Positions 13,393 to 24,130 of a stretch of DNA of 64,000 bases are shown one piece after another. This stretch comes from Paramacrobiotus metropolitanus. Its lineage: Eukaryota > Tardigrada > Eutardigrada > Parachela > Macrobiotidae. The notes under the pieces were generated by a model that was not told the DNA's origin, made no database searches, and saw only the letters and a list, made by a program, of their open reading frames with translations. A program made the position numbers and the translations under genes. The stretch's first letter is position 1; the number at the start of each line of letters is the position of its first letter. The DNA is taken from positions 558,001 to 622,000 of the forward strand of contig NW_026570265.1 in the NCBI RefSeq assembly GCF_019649055.1, in the 5' to 3' direction.

Positions 13393-16300
13393 ATGAAGGA
13401 AGAAGCTCCTCCGCCTCCTTACAGTGACGCGGTTGAAAACCACCATGACCAGGATATTAACCATAGTGTCGTGGTCAAACAAAAGGATACTCATATGCAT
13501 GATGCGGAATCACAAGAGAAAAGGCTTGAAGATGACCATATTCCCATGTTGCGAGATTATCAGTTTTGGAATGTTTTGGCAATTAGTATTTCCTTCATGA
13601 TCCTTTTCTCCGCGTTTCACACATGTGGCATGTTGCAGGTAATTTTGCTGATTTTCTCCATATTTTACACCTAATTATGAGCATGTGTAAGTGTTTAGCG
13701 CATAATTATGTTACTAATAATGTTAATTGTTAGTGCAATATTATTGGAGTTTTCATGCATGCTACTATTGCAGTTGGCATAAGATTTTATAGCTTTTGTT
13801 TATATAAATGATAAATAATTAAAGTTTTAGATATGATGACATATTTCGTTTCGAAGCTGTAAAAAAGGTACTTTAAATTTTTATTGCATATAGAGAGGCG
13901 GTCGGCATATATATATTGACTAACTTCGTTGATTATAAATTGTGACAGATCAACATTTAATTATACCCGTATTAATTTTATTAACTGTATGAATTTTTGC
14001 AGAACTCTGTTTTAAATGATGTGCATGATGAATACTTCAACGGTACCGGCAAAGAAGGTTACTACAGTGCTGCTGCTATTTATAGTGAGTTCTGGTGTGA
14101 AAATGTCCATTTTAGATTTATAACTCCAAGTTTCGCAATTTTTTTGTAATTTGCTACCGTTATCTTTTATAGCTACTATGGCCGTATCTAACTGGATCGC
14201 TCCTTCAATGGTAAGGCATTGAGGCAATCATGCAAATGTTGTTATGAAAACGAGCACTTGCCATAAGTACGTATCTACTCAATCACTGCGTTAAAAATCA
14301 CAATTTCAAAATACGCTGATTTCTTGTTTTAGATTGCATACACTGGGCCTAAATACGGAATGATACTGGGAGGAAGTAAGAAGCTTTATCAATTCTGTTC
14401 CACTTAAACCGTGCAGTTTTAGGTTTTTTTGTGCCGGTATTGTTCGCTCAGCGTAACAAAAGGTTGCATTGAATTTTTCCAGTTCCATATTGTCTTTTTA
14501 TGGCCGTATTTCTGCGACCTTTGTATGGAACCCTTTACGCCGCATCTGTCTTGTTGGGTCTTGGTGCAGCAATTATCTGGACATCACAGGGCGTGTTTCT
14601 TACCATAAATTCAACCGATAAAACCATGTCTAGAAATGCAGGAATGTTTTGGGCAATTCTACAGTTAAGGTAAATCTTATTCATATTTACATTCTCCTTA
14701 CTATCTGTTGTAAGAAACTTAGACGGATGATTAAAAAATTATGATCGTTGCATTGGTAATCTATATGTTTAAAAACTTTTCAGCAATCTGTGGGGAAATA
14801 TTTTTGCAACCATTCAACTTGGACAGGGAAGCGAGATTTCACACCAAACGCGTTTCATTCTGTTTATCGTACTACTGGTGGTGGCGATTGTGGGAGTTGT
14901 GATGATTCTGATGCTCCGTTATCCTGGTGCTCGTGATCGTGGTAAATCAGCCGCCAGGTATAAACATTCGTGCACATTAATCTCGTTAATGCATTTTGCT
15001 TCTTCAATAAACATCTGAACTGCCAAAGTTCGGATTATGCAAGTATAAAGACATACACCGGTTATCGCACTGCATTCGATAATTACGGTATCCAAATTAC
15101 TGAAATACGTGTGAAACACGCACGACATCGGCCGAACGAGAGGATATCATATTGCGCCGGTGGTGATCAGCTGCAAAAATGTTGAAGGATTCCGCTGTGT
15201 TGAATATTGCATAATTTTCCGCAGGCTGCAAATTCACCAACTGTAATAGCTTGATTGTGCTTTTAGTGTTACTCAAACGTCGACGAGATCTGCCAGGGAT
15301 TGGAGGAAGTGGGCATGGATACTGGAAATCGTGGCATCATTCAAACTTTTGATTACTCGAAATATGTTACTTTTGGCAGTGACATTTGCTTATACCGGTA
15401 TGCCGTATGCACTTCATACGATAAAATATGTTTTTATTTACTATGCAATCATCTGCACGAACGGTGCTTGTGCAAATGCGAACTGGGACACTTTATCTTC
15501 TATGTACAGATAGGATAGTCCTAAACCTTAATTTTACGTATACGTCTATAGATATAACCGATACATTACCATATATCGGCTATGCATATCTGGTCGTATA
15601 TATGTAATATGTACATGTACATAATAGCATGCGCTAACCTTTACATTGATTTTTCTCTGATTTTTTTTGGTATCGTTAATCGTTTCGGCATTTTCGCGTT
15701 CTGTTAAATATGTTTGGCGGTTTAAAAAAAACTGATCGTGAAATTCTCTACCTCAGTAATAAAGGATAATTACATAGATATAATCTTTTTGGCTGCTTGA
15801 CCATTGTAACTGCAGTAATGTGTTTTAGGCTTCATGTTGACCTTCTACAGTGGCGTTTACGGAACAGCTGTACATCAAACGGGACAATTCGGAACGGAAA
15901 AGAACTACCTATTAGGACTGAATGGCACAATCATAGGAATCGGAGAAATTGTCGGTAAATTAATAACAGTCAGCTGGTGGCATTAACAATTTAACAGCGG
16001 CATTTCCGCAGGATGCGCATACATTGCAGTGCATAAGTTACCATATTCGATTACATTACCGACATTGCAGCGGGGGCATTGTTTGGATTCCTCGGTTCGC
16101 GAATTCATCGCTTAGGTCGCTCACTCATCGTATCAATTGGAGTATTAATGCAGCTGGTCAGTTACCTCCTGATATTTTTGTACTTTCCTGCAATGTCGCC
16201 ATTGAGAGTTTCCAGTGAAGCCACATATATAGAACCAAGGTATTGTACATTATTTCTTCATGGCCAGGAACAATTGTATATGTACAATACTCGTACGGAT

Positions 16301-17820
16301 CGTGTATGATAACAATGACCCGTTCACAAAAAAAACTTTTGCCGTACATAATACCATATTACCACACTCCAGTGCGGTTTTCAAACATATCGCAAATTGT
16401 TGAAGTTGTTTTAGGGTGTTTATTACCATGTACGCTCTATTCTACAGCATTGTTACTGAACTACTCTTATTATATACCACGATCTTTTACGATTGTAAAA
16501 TGTAATAGGAATTGTTTATGTTCGGTATCAGGAAACTTATGATTTTTCTGCAGCTGAGTGATTTTTCGAAATCGTTAACCTTATACCTATAACGTATATT
16601 GTAGGAGTACATGTATTGCAGTACCATACCATATACCGGTCATAAAACCTTTTTTTGTTGCAGCAAAGCAGTGGCTTTAAGTTGCGCTTTCATGCTGGGT
16701 TTCGGTAAGCAAAAGATCATGTCTGCATTAAGCAGTTTTAATTTTGTTGATAAAGTCAAGCCCCTCATTCATGTTTGCGCACATGAATGTTTGTAAAAAT
16801 GCAACCATTAAAAATTACAGAATTTTAATGATTAACATAAGGTAAAAATTACGAATAACTGCATCGAGCTGTGCTGCTGAAATTCCTTAATTGCTGTTCA
16901 CCAACAAAATTGCTTTGCAGGTGACGCGTCAATTAATATTCAGGTACATCGTACGTCAGTTCTATAACCACCAGTCTAAAAATTATGTTATTGCTTACAG
17001 TATATTAAATAAATACCGTACACTGTATTAAAATACTATTCCTATTTACTCTATTTGTGTGCCCCATTAATTTTATTGTTTCAGCTTTATTGCTGTTCAG
17101 ATCCTGGTAGTTTAATGAGAAATCACGATAGAAATAGTTTAATGAGAATCAGGTTTAAATCCTGGTAGAGAAATCTTCGATTCGAAGCTACCGAAAAAGA
17201 TTTTATCATTAATTAAAACAATACCGCACATAACGCCGAAATAACCTATACAGTGTGTGCATCCATTTAAAAAAAACACTGGATGCTAGGTAGAACAACA
17301 GCTGCGAGTGTCAACAGTGGTTTTAATGTTATTTTCGCATCTGATCTGTCTTACAGCATACTGCATAGCATAAGCCTGCACATTTGAAATAGCTAACAAT
17401 TGCAGATTTACGCACTACTTGGAAATATGTATGCTGCGGACAGCGCTCCAGCTTTTGCCCTTTTCAAGTTCATGCAGGTACTGCGAAAAAATTTTGCATT
17501 ACCGTATTATACCGAATCTGGGTTCTCAAAGTTTTGCTGTTCTGCAGTCTTTCACTGCCGCCATAGGATTCTTTTATTCATCGGAATTGACCCTTCCGCC
17601 CCAACTGGCCATAGTCGCTGCTTTCGGTGTAGCCGGCGCATTCACGTTCGTTTTAGTGGAGTGGTTGACCTATCGCGACTTTACCCGCGCCAGGTAATTT
17701 CCTCCAATTTCCGCTTGAATTTACAGGGGGCATTAAGCAATTATTCGTAGGCAAACTAACACCACAGCCATTAGCCTGACTACCATTGCCACAGCGGACA
17801 AGTTCATCAAGTCCCAATGA
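13393..17820 (+). CDS. UNC93A: UNC-93-like multi-pass membrane protein (major facilitator fold)
   Basis: Fourteen exons in consistent phase: 13393-13638, 14003-14084, 14173-14210, 14333-14375, 14483-14669, 14784-14957, 15267-15397, 15829-15954, 16071-16239, 16664-16704, 16921-16943, 17406-17477, 17548-17693, 17751-17820; 515 residues. The sequence has about twelve hydrophobic segments in two halves. UNC-93 hallmarks include YQFWNVLAISISFMILFSAF, the NSVLND segment, SNWIAPS, GPKYGMILGG, GLGAAIIWTSQGVFLT, FWAILQLSNLWGN and GVYGTAVHQT. In nematodes UNC-93 regulates a two-pore potassium channel; the animal UNC93A group is otherwise little characterised. The cytosolic N-terminus carries PPPPYSDA, a PPxY motif that WW-domain ubiquitin ligases bind in other proteins. 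Exon 11 is only 23 bp. The acceptor at 17548 was chosen for its pyrimidine tract and frame; one upstream is possible. Confidence 0.91.
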
Positions 17821-18179
17821 GTTATACAGCTACAGATATGCAGCACCTCACGACTATTCACTGTGGAAGGACTCCTTCTTTTGGCCGAATCCTTTTAATT
17901 CTGCGTTCCATTAAAGCTTTACATAACCATCGTATTCCTTCCAATTCACAGCGGACCAAAAGGGTGTTGCAAAGTGTGTCAATAGGTTGATCGATTTTTG
18001 AACAACCCCATCTGGTGTCTTTCAAACGCACAAATTTCATTTTGACATTTGGTGTGTGATAAGTAAACGCTTTCTTATACTGCTCTATACACAAGATCTT
18101 TGAAAAAACCCATCACACTGGCTCCAAAACAGCAAGAATGAACTAAGTAAGGTGACTAAAGTCCGGAAATACACGCATG
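17821..18179. other. Convergent 3' spacer between UNC-93 and RASSF
   Basis: The 359 bases between the two stop codons must hold both 3' UTRs. No canonical AATAAA was noticed on the plus strand, and no reading frame of interest was seen. Confidence 0.5.
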
Positions 18180-21100
18180 TCACTCAGTTGGGACATTTTC
18201 ACTTGATAATTTAGATTCAGCGTCACGAGAGGCTATCTCGGCCTGCAATTTGGCACGATATAGCATATAGTTGTGCTGCGTCTGCTTCAGCCATTCCTCC
18301 TCCTCGCGGTCCAATATTGTTTTGAAATTTTCTAGCTCCGGTAGCGTAAATGCATCCCACTAATGAAAATTCAGAAACTGAACAAACCTTGTTTAAATCG
18401 ACGTGGTTAATATTTACCAGCACATTTCGAGTATCGGTTTCTTCCAAAATTAAACGACAACACTCGGAACAGCTCTCATTGGCATCCAAAACCATCTCCA
18501 AAGGAATATCGTCTTTTGCAAGCCGTCGGCATCCATCGCGGCCTGTAAAGAGCAAAGTCTGTACCTGTAAACCGTAACTGCAGCAACACTGGAACCGCAC
18601 CTTCCAGATGTAAACCAAACTTCCTGGGATCATCTCTTATCCGAAACTTGGTTAGTATAGCAGACATAACATCTGGGGTTCTGTCAAGGCTGCTCACATG
18701 GATTAATTTTTCCGAATTCCGAGGCAGATAAAAGGAAGTCACTCTGTAACAAACCTTGCATCATGTTAAATTTAAAATTACAAGCGATGCAATGTTCCCA
18801 ACTTCCGACACTTTTTCAGCCGAAAGACGCAGCGTTGCGTTTATCCAATGCTTCAATCCAAAAATTATAAACATTATATACCGCAATGCTACTACAACAT
18901 ATTAATCCTTACTATTAATTACGTACATAATACCGTAAATGTACAACGTACCCTAAAAATTTAACAAACCCCGCGTAACACTAAAATACAAAAAATTATA
19001 TACCACCAAACTCACCTGGCTCCCGGGAAGGGTCCAACATTCGATACCGTTATGGGACGTTTCAACCGGAGCATAATTCTTACAAATCCATTAAACGAAC
19101 CATCCATTTCCTGAACAAGTAACGATTTTACTATTGCGACAACAATACCGATTACGTTCGGCAAACTTCTTGCGCACACAATGCTACATTCATGATGGCA
19201 TACACGACAATAATGCTCCTACCAGATGTAACAAGGCAAACGGAAATGATTTATTGAACTCCGCGACTTTCTTTTCCAACGGCCGCTCAGGGATATTGTT
19301 ACTGGCAACGTTATGTAATGAGGGATCCTGTGGCAATTCGCCAGACTCATCTTCGCTAAGCTGGTCAACTTCCGAAGATAACGAGATTTCCTTGTGCGAT
19401 GGCACTGGACGATGCGGTCTCGGTTTCGGACATACCAGGCGTAAAAATTGTTTGCACTGCGGATGACATGTGAGGCTACAATCTGCAACATCCAAAATGT
19501 TAGTGTACTCTGTAGTGCAGCAGTATTTTTACTTACACGGTAGTAACGGGTAGTTTAACACCTGCCAGTTTAACGTTCTAAACCGGAACAACTTATTTTC
19601 CCATAATGATTGTAACCCTAGTTCACTGCAGAAAAATGAAAACATTACTTGCGGCGTTACGGAACAAAGAAACCCTCGCTGCCGGTTGAAATAAAATGCG
19701 CGGTACAGTTAACGTTGCGCAACTTTCAAAAGTTTTGGAAAACAGTAAACATTTCAACTTATGATGAGTCAGGCAATTACACTGCAGCAAAATTGACAGG
19801 TCAAGATAACATCATACTATTCTCAAATACATTTTTTGAATTACTAACTCTTTTGCCATAATATTATATATCAGCTACAGCCTAGAGGTTACCCATCGAA
19901 AACTGGGACTCAGCGAAAGCATAGCAAATTTGAAAGAGCAGCAGCAGTTGAAAAAATTATTGTAATTTAGATCGAACTAAGCTAATCCAATCAGGAAAGG
20001 GTAGCGTATTTCGTTATTACTGAATAAATGTTTGTTGGTTAATAAAATTGCATACATACGGCAATTATCAGTCTAATATAGATATGTGCTAAAATAGCAA
20101 TTTTGTGTTACCATGACTTACGATTAACCCTCCAACGCCCACTACCCGAAGGAGTGGGAGTTTCTTTGTGAAAACTTGGATTTCCCGATGAAAAAATTCA
20201 ATTAAGTAAAGGAATTTTTTGTGAGCTTGTACTGACCACAGGTAAGCGGCGGTGAAGTGGGTGTTTTGCAACACCATTGGGCGTGGACGGTCCTAATCGT
20301 GAAAATGTTTAATTCTATATTAATTCAGCGATCAACAACTGACCCAAACAAAAACATTCATCGTATAGTCCATAAAGAGGACTTTAAAACACGGGTAGTG
20401 CAGTGGTCAGTAAACTGACCCCTGGTCAGCAAAAACTGTAAAACAAAAGAAACGGTTTTTGCATGATGTATGGTGGACAACTAGGCACAACAATTACAGC
20501 GATTTTCATCAATCCTGTTCTCAACATAGCCGTTACGTTTCGTATACCATATCACGTAAGTCTTTATACCACGCTGAGCTGCCTTTACACTGCATGCCTG
20601 GTGCATGCTTGCACTTTTCATGGACGTTGCCCCTGCGTTTGCATCGGACATCGGACAGTCCAATAGCACGTGCGGTAGTGGTGCGCGGAAGCTCAGATCA
20701 GCAGTTCTGGGAGCAGCAGCCGCCATCATGAACGCAGCATCAGCAGGAAGTTATTAAAACACCTGGCGCAAAGGTCACTACTAACTACCGGCTGTGTGTT
20801 TATCGGAGTTGTTATCATCCACGGTTACAGGACGCTGACATATTTTGTTTCCTGCACGCCTACACAGCTGTAAGGTCCGGTTGGTGTAAACTGCATATCG
20901 CAAGAGCAAATGGCCTACTGCAGGATTGTCATGCCGATTAGTGGTAATGCACTAAAGCAGATTACGAAACATAGCTGCTACGCTTGATTATCTTGTAGGT
21001 TTCCTTGTCTAGAAACGACCACCGATTAGTTCGTTTGAGGGCCATAACCGACCGCCCATGGTGCCGCCAAACTAAATCGTTTTGGAAGAGTTCCGGCAAG

Positions 21101-22238
21101 CAGAACCACGTGAAGCATGTCAGAAGTCCGAACCAACAAAATACCTTATCCGATTTACTAAAGTATAGAAGTGTCGAAATTGCTCCCGCCCGCACTTCAG
21201 GACCATACATGCCCAATGGTGTCTGCACGCAACACCACTGTGGCCATCCACTCTTTAACTTTCAGAACCGATGCTTGTTATTTCCTACTAAAGCATTACT
21301 GATAGTACATTACTGACGATGAATTATCTCAGATTAATTGACTCATTGACTAATTAGTTAATTAGCAGGACCTTTCGGATGTAAGAAAGTTTGAAATTAG
21401 CAACTTTCGGGAACTCGTGGTTCTTGAAGGACTTGAGGTTCCCACTTGATTAATTTTTTTATTGCTTCTGCAAGGTCTCGTAACGCTAATTACGCTATTA
21501 GATATCGATTAATTGCTGTTGTGCATTAAGAAAAACATCTTGAAGACCCTGCTGCGCCCCAACACCAATGGGCGTCAGTGGGTTAAATTAACACTGCTGA
21601 TGTTCCGTACTGATGCCACATCGTTATAAATGGACGATTTCGTCTAGTTTTAGTTCGACAAACTTTGTTGACGGTGACAGGTTATTACATTATCAAGCCA
21701 CGACTAATAATTCACTGGACAACAGTGAATTGTAACAATAATAACTTATCATAGCAAGATCGAACTATTAAAATTTGGCACTAAATTGATCGTAATGAAT
21801 ATTTTTCCATTAAACAGTTAAACAAGTTAACAACTTGTTGTAGTCTCTAATCAGAGTCTAATCACTGTAATATGCACAAAGCCAATAAATCTTACTTCTG
21901 CACTTTAGTGAAAGACGATAGATTCCCCAGATCAACAATCCACACAAATCACAGAATGATGGTTCCTCCAGCTCAACAATGAGGAACTGGTGCTGGAGGA
22001 AGAACAAATTCTTGAAATCATTTCCATGATCCAAGTTCTCCAAGAGATAGCGTTCAGCAAGGGCTGCTTCTTCCAGTTGTCGACTGGATAGGTATGTTAT
22101 CCGAGTTTCCAGAGGCACTGCTGCTTTGCGTTCCCGCGACTTAATTTCAGGCTCAGGTCCCTTCGCAGCCTTAGCATTCTTTTTTCGAAACTGCCCTTGA
22201 AACGCATCCTGGATTTTCATGCCCATGCCACGGATCAT
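18180..22238 (-). CDS. RASSF: RASSF1/5-like Ras-association scaffold (C1, RA and SARAH domains)
   Basis: Six minus-strand exons: 22238-21896, 19482-19223, 19110-19016, 18743-18601, 18542-18418, 18359-18180; 381 residues. A C1 zinc finger (about 83-134) is split by a 2.4 kb intron: HQFLIVELEEPSFCDLCGLL, IWGIYRLSLKC, then CSLTCHPQC. The junction codon makes Asn, which keeps the CxxC spacing. The RA region follows (about 210-322) with MDGSFNGFVRIMLRLKRPI, TSFYLPRNSEKLIHV and DDPRKFGLHLEG. The end is a SARAH helix: WDAFTLPELENFKTILDREE and WLKQTQHNYMLYRAK. Human RASSF1A and RASSF5 have the same domain order. Such proteins bind Ras-like GTPases and pair with the Hippo kinase (MST) through SARAH. 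The donor at 18418 was chosen over one 30 bases on because it gives the family's exact spacing before WDAF. Confidence 0.93.
19483..21895 (-). other. Large first intron of the RASSF gene
   Basis: The 2.4 kb intron separates the two halves of the C1 domain. A more GC-rich patch at about 20450-21260 gives short open frames on both strands, but none resembled a known family. The remainder is A/T-rich. It may hold an alternative promoter, since vertebrate RASSF1 uses one to make an isoform without C1; that is inference only. Confidence 0.55.
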
Positions 22239-23214
22239 CTTAATCCCGAAGTATGCGCAACTAGATCACACCTCAGATTCCTGAAAATTTAAACGGAACC
22301 GTGAACACCAAACATCAATTTCCGATTTCGAATTCCCGACTGATTGAATATCCTGTACTGGTATCAAAAAGATATTTTATGCCAGACTTGAACAGGATCG
22401 AAAGTGAGAACTGAGAAGCCTCTAATTATCTAAGTCTAATTATTCTCAACTTTTTTAAAATGACAAAAAAGCTGGAGCGGCCACACTAGAGACTGCCCGT
22501 AAACATGGGCAGTGAGCACATGTTTTGTAACACGCAACTGCCGTCTGCTGGTGTTCCGACAACACTACTGCGCCTTGTGAATTTTTATTTTTTCCTATTA
22601 ACTTCATTTCTTTTGACCGATTTGGGCCTTGGCATTTGCTTTACAATTAGATCAGTTTTGTCGTCAACCATTTCAGTTACAGACTTACAGTAATTGCTAC
22701 AGTTGCCAATTGATTGATCAGAATGTAGCGAATAACGACAGCGGTCCGCGAAATCGTTAATACCATTTGCATGGTATTTTATCGTGGTTTTAAACCGGAA
22801 TCAAGAATTCGAAAGGAACAATCAAAACACAGTTATTTGTGATGGTTAGTCTACAAAATGCAGTCACGAAATGACACGCTCAGCTAAAACTGACTGCGCC
22901 TTTGAAAACTAAATTAGCTTTATTCAGTGTAATAATAAAAAATATATATAGTATAATCTTACTCACACAATATCAGCGGGCATGAAGCCAGCAATCACAT
23001 TATCACACATCGGTGGCGGTCAATTGATTTAGAATTTCCAAACGATACTGGACAAGTAAAACCGAAGTCCGAAGGTCGAAGAAAAGTGCTTTAAAATAAA
23101 ATTACAGGACAGCAGTCCAATTATGACTGTAATATTTAATATATATACCATGCAGTTTTTATGGCAGAGCAGGATGTCATGATGGTCATCCTGTCCTTCT
23201 TAATTTTTAAACCA
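22239..23214. other. Spacer upstream of RASSF and downstream of OXLD1
   Basis: This stretch must contain the RASSF promoter and 5' UTR and the OXLD1 3' end, both on the minus strand. Open frames here are short and unlike known families. No repeat or RNA gene was recognised. Confidence 0.5.
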
Positions 23215-23652
23215 CTATTCCTGGATGTGCCTTAATCGAGATCGAATTTCCAGTTTTAGGAAAGCCTTGAGATTCTCATCCTCCACTTCTTTATCAATAG
23301 CCTCGAGAGCTTTTTCCCCGCCGTCTTCATAATATCTTAGAAGCTCTTCTGCGTAAGTCAAGTACACACAATTAGCACAGCCACTCATGCAACAGCTGAC
23401 TGGAGCTTCTGGTGGTTTCCCTTTTCCAGGTATAATTCCAGATGACACTGTTGGATTACGGGATGCAGACTTATCAGTGCCCGATTTTTCTTCCACAATT
23501 TCATTTGTTCTTTCTTCTACCAAATTTCCGGATAATCTGCTAGGGATTCCATGCAGAACTAGATGCAATGCGAAGTTAGTGGAGCAGCGGCAAGCAACCG
23601 ATAGTCCAAGAATCCCAACTGTGCGCTGTACCGCTGCTGACAGGAAAGGCAT
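23215..23652 (-). CDS. OXLD1: Oxidoreductase-like domain-containing protein 1, mitochondrial type
   Basis: A single exon of 145 residues. The oxidoreductase-like domain (about residues 78-142) is clear: [20 protein letters not shown], then [20 protein letters not shown] and [13 protein letters not shown]. The Cys-rich CCxSGCxxCV core is the family signature. The N-terminus is basic and hydrophobic with few acids before residue 45, consistent with a mitochondrial targeting sequence. The molecular activity of OXLD1 is not established; the name comes from the domain. It starts 478 bases from CCDC137 in head-to-head orientation. Confidence 0.93.
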   Translation of the reverse strand: MPFLSAAVQRTVGILGLSVACRCSTNFALHLVLHGIPSRLSGNLVEERTNEIVEEKSGTDKSASRNPTVSSGIIPGKGKPPEAPVSCCMSGCANCVYLTYAEELLRYYEDGGEKALEAIDKEVEDENLKAFLKLEIRSRLRHIQE

Positions 23653-24130
23653 GTTTGTCCCTGGTTAGCATGAAAGAAATTAGGGAACGGACCACTGGAA
23701 GCTCTGGTTGTAAAAGCAAATCGATTAGATCATTCACTAGACTTATTAGAGGTTCAGAAAATCATTTTAAAATAACAATACTTAACTGTATAGCTTACGA
23801 TGTATAGTGGAGCAGTTGCTCGAAGCTTCTACCGTAGTTGTATCAATGTGGTACCGGTGGCCACCACATTGATACAACTCAGTTGTATCAATGTGATGGC
23901 CACTCCAGGTAGGCTGGTTATCAGGAAAACCACTGTGATGCAGTGATGAGAGTGGACGAAACGGAAATCACTTGCAGAACTTGCTAATAATTTTTCATGT
24001 TTTGCATCGGTCAGTCGCCGTCGTTGTGATAATTATTATTTTTCACGTCATTGCCTTCTAAGACTTCTCTTACTTATACTTATTAACTTATACACTGCTA
24101 CGTTGAAGCGGTGGCTCTAACTAACAAAAA
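23653..24130. promoter_or_regulatory. Putative bidirectional promoter of OXLD1 and CCDC137
   Basis: The 478 bases between two divergent start codons must serve both genes. Apart from the hairpin listed separately, no named promoter motif was seen. Assignment rests on gene orientation only. Confidence 0.55.
23836..23895. repeat. Hairpin with 17 bp arms plus a third copy of the arm
   Basis: AGTTGTATCAATGTGGT at 23836-23852 is repeated exactly inverted at 23863-23879, leaving a 10-base loop. A third copy of its first 15 bases (direct) follows at 23881-23895. It lies in the 478-base spacer shared by the divergent OXLD1 and CCDC137 genes. Confidence 0.92.

Noticed and set aside
17100-17190. Repeated TTTAATGAGAA and ATCCTGGTAG near a GATTCGAAGC, suggestive of a tRNA fragment
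   Set aside because: The arms do not pair into a cloverleaf, and the stretch is a short local duplication inside an UNC-93 intron.
20450-21316. Possible gene inside the RASSF intron (short open frames on both strands with hydrophobic stretches)
   Set aside because: Frames are under 105 residues, overlap on both strands, and show no family motif or consistent splice chain. The GC-richer composition alone explains the open frames.
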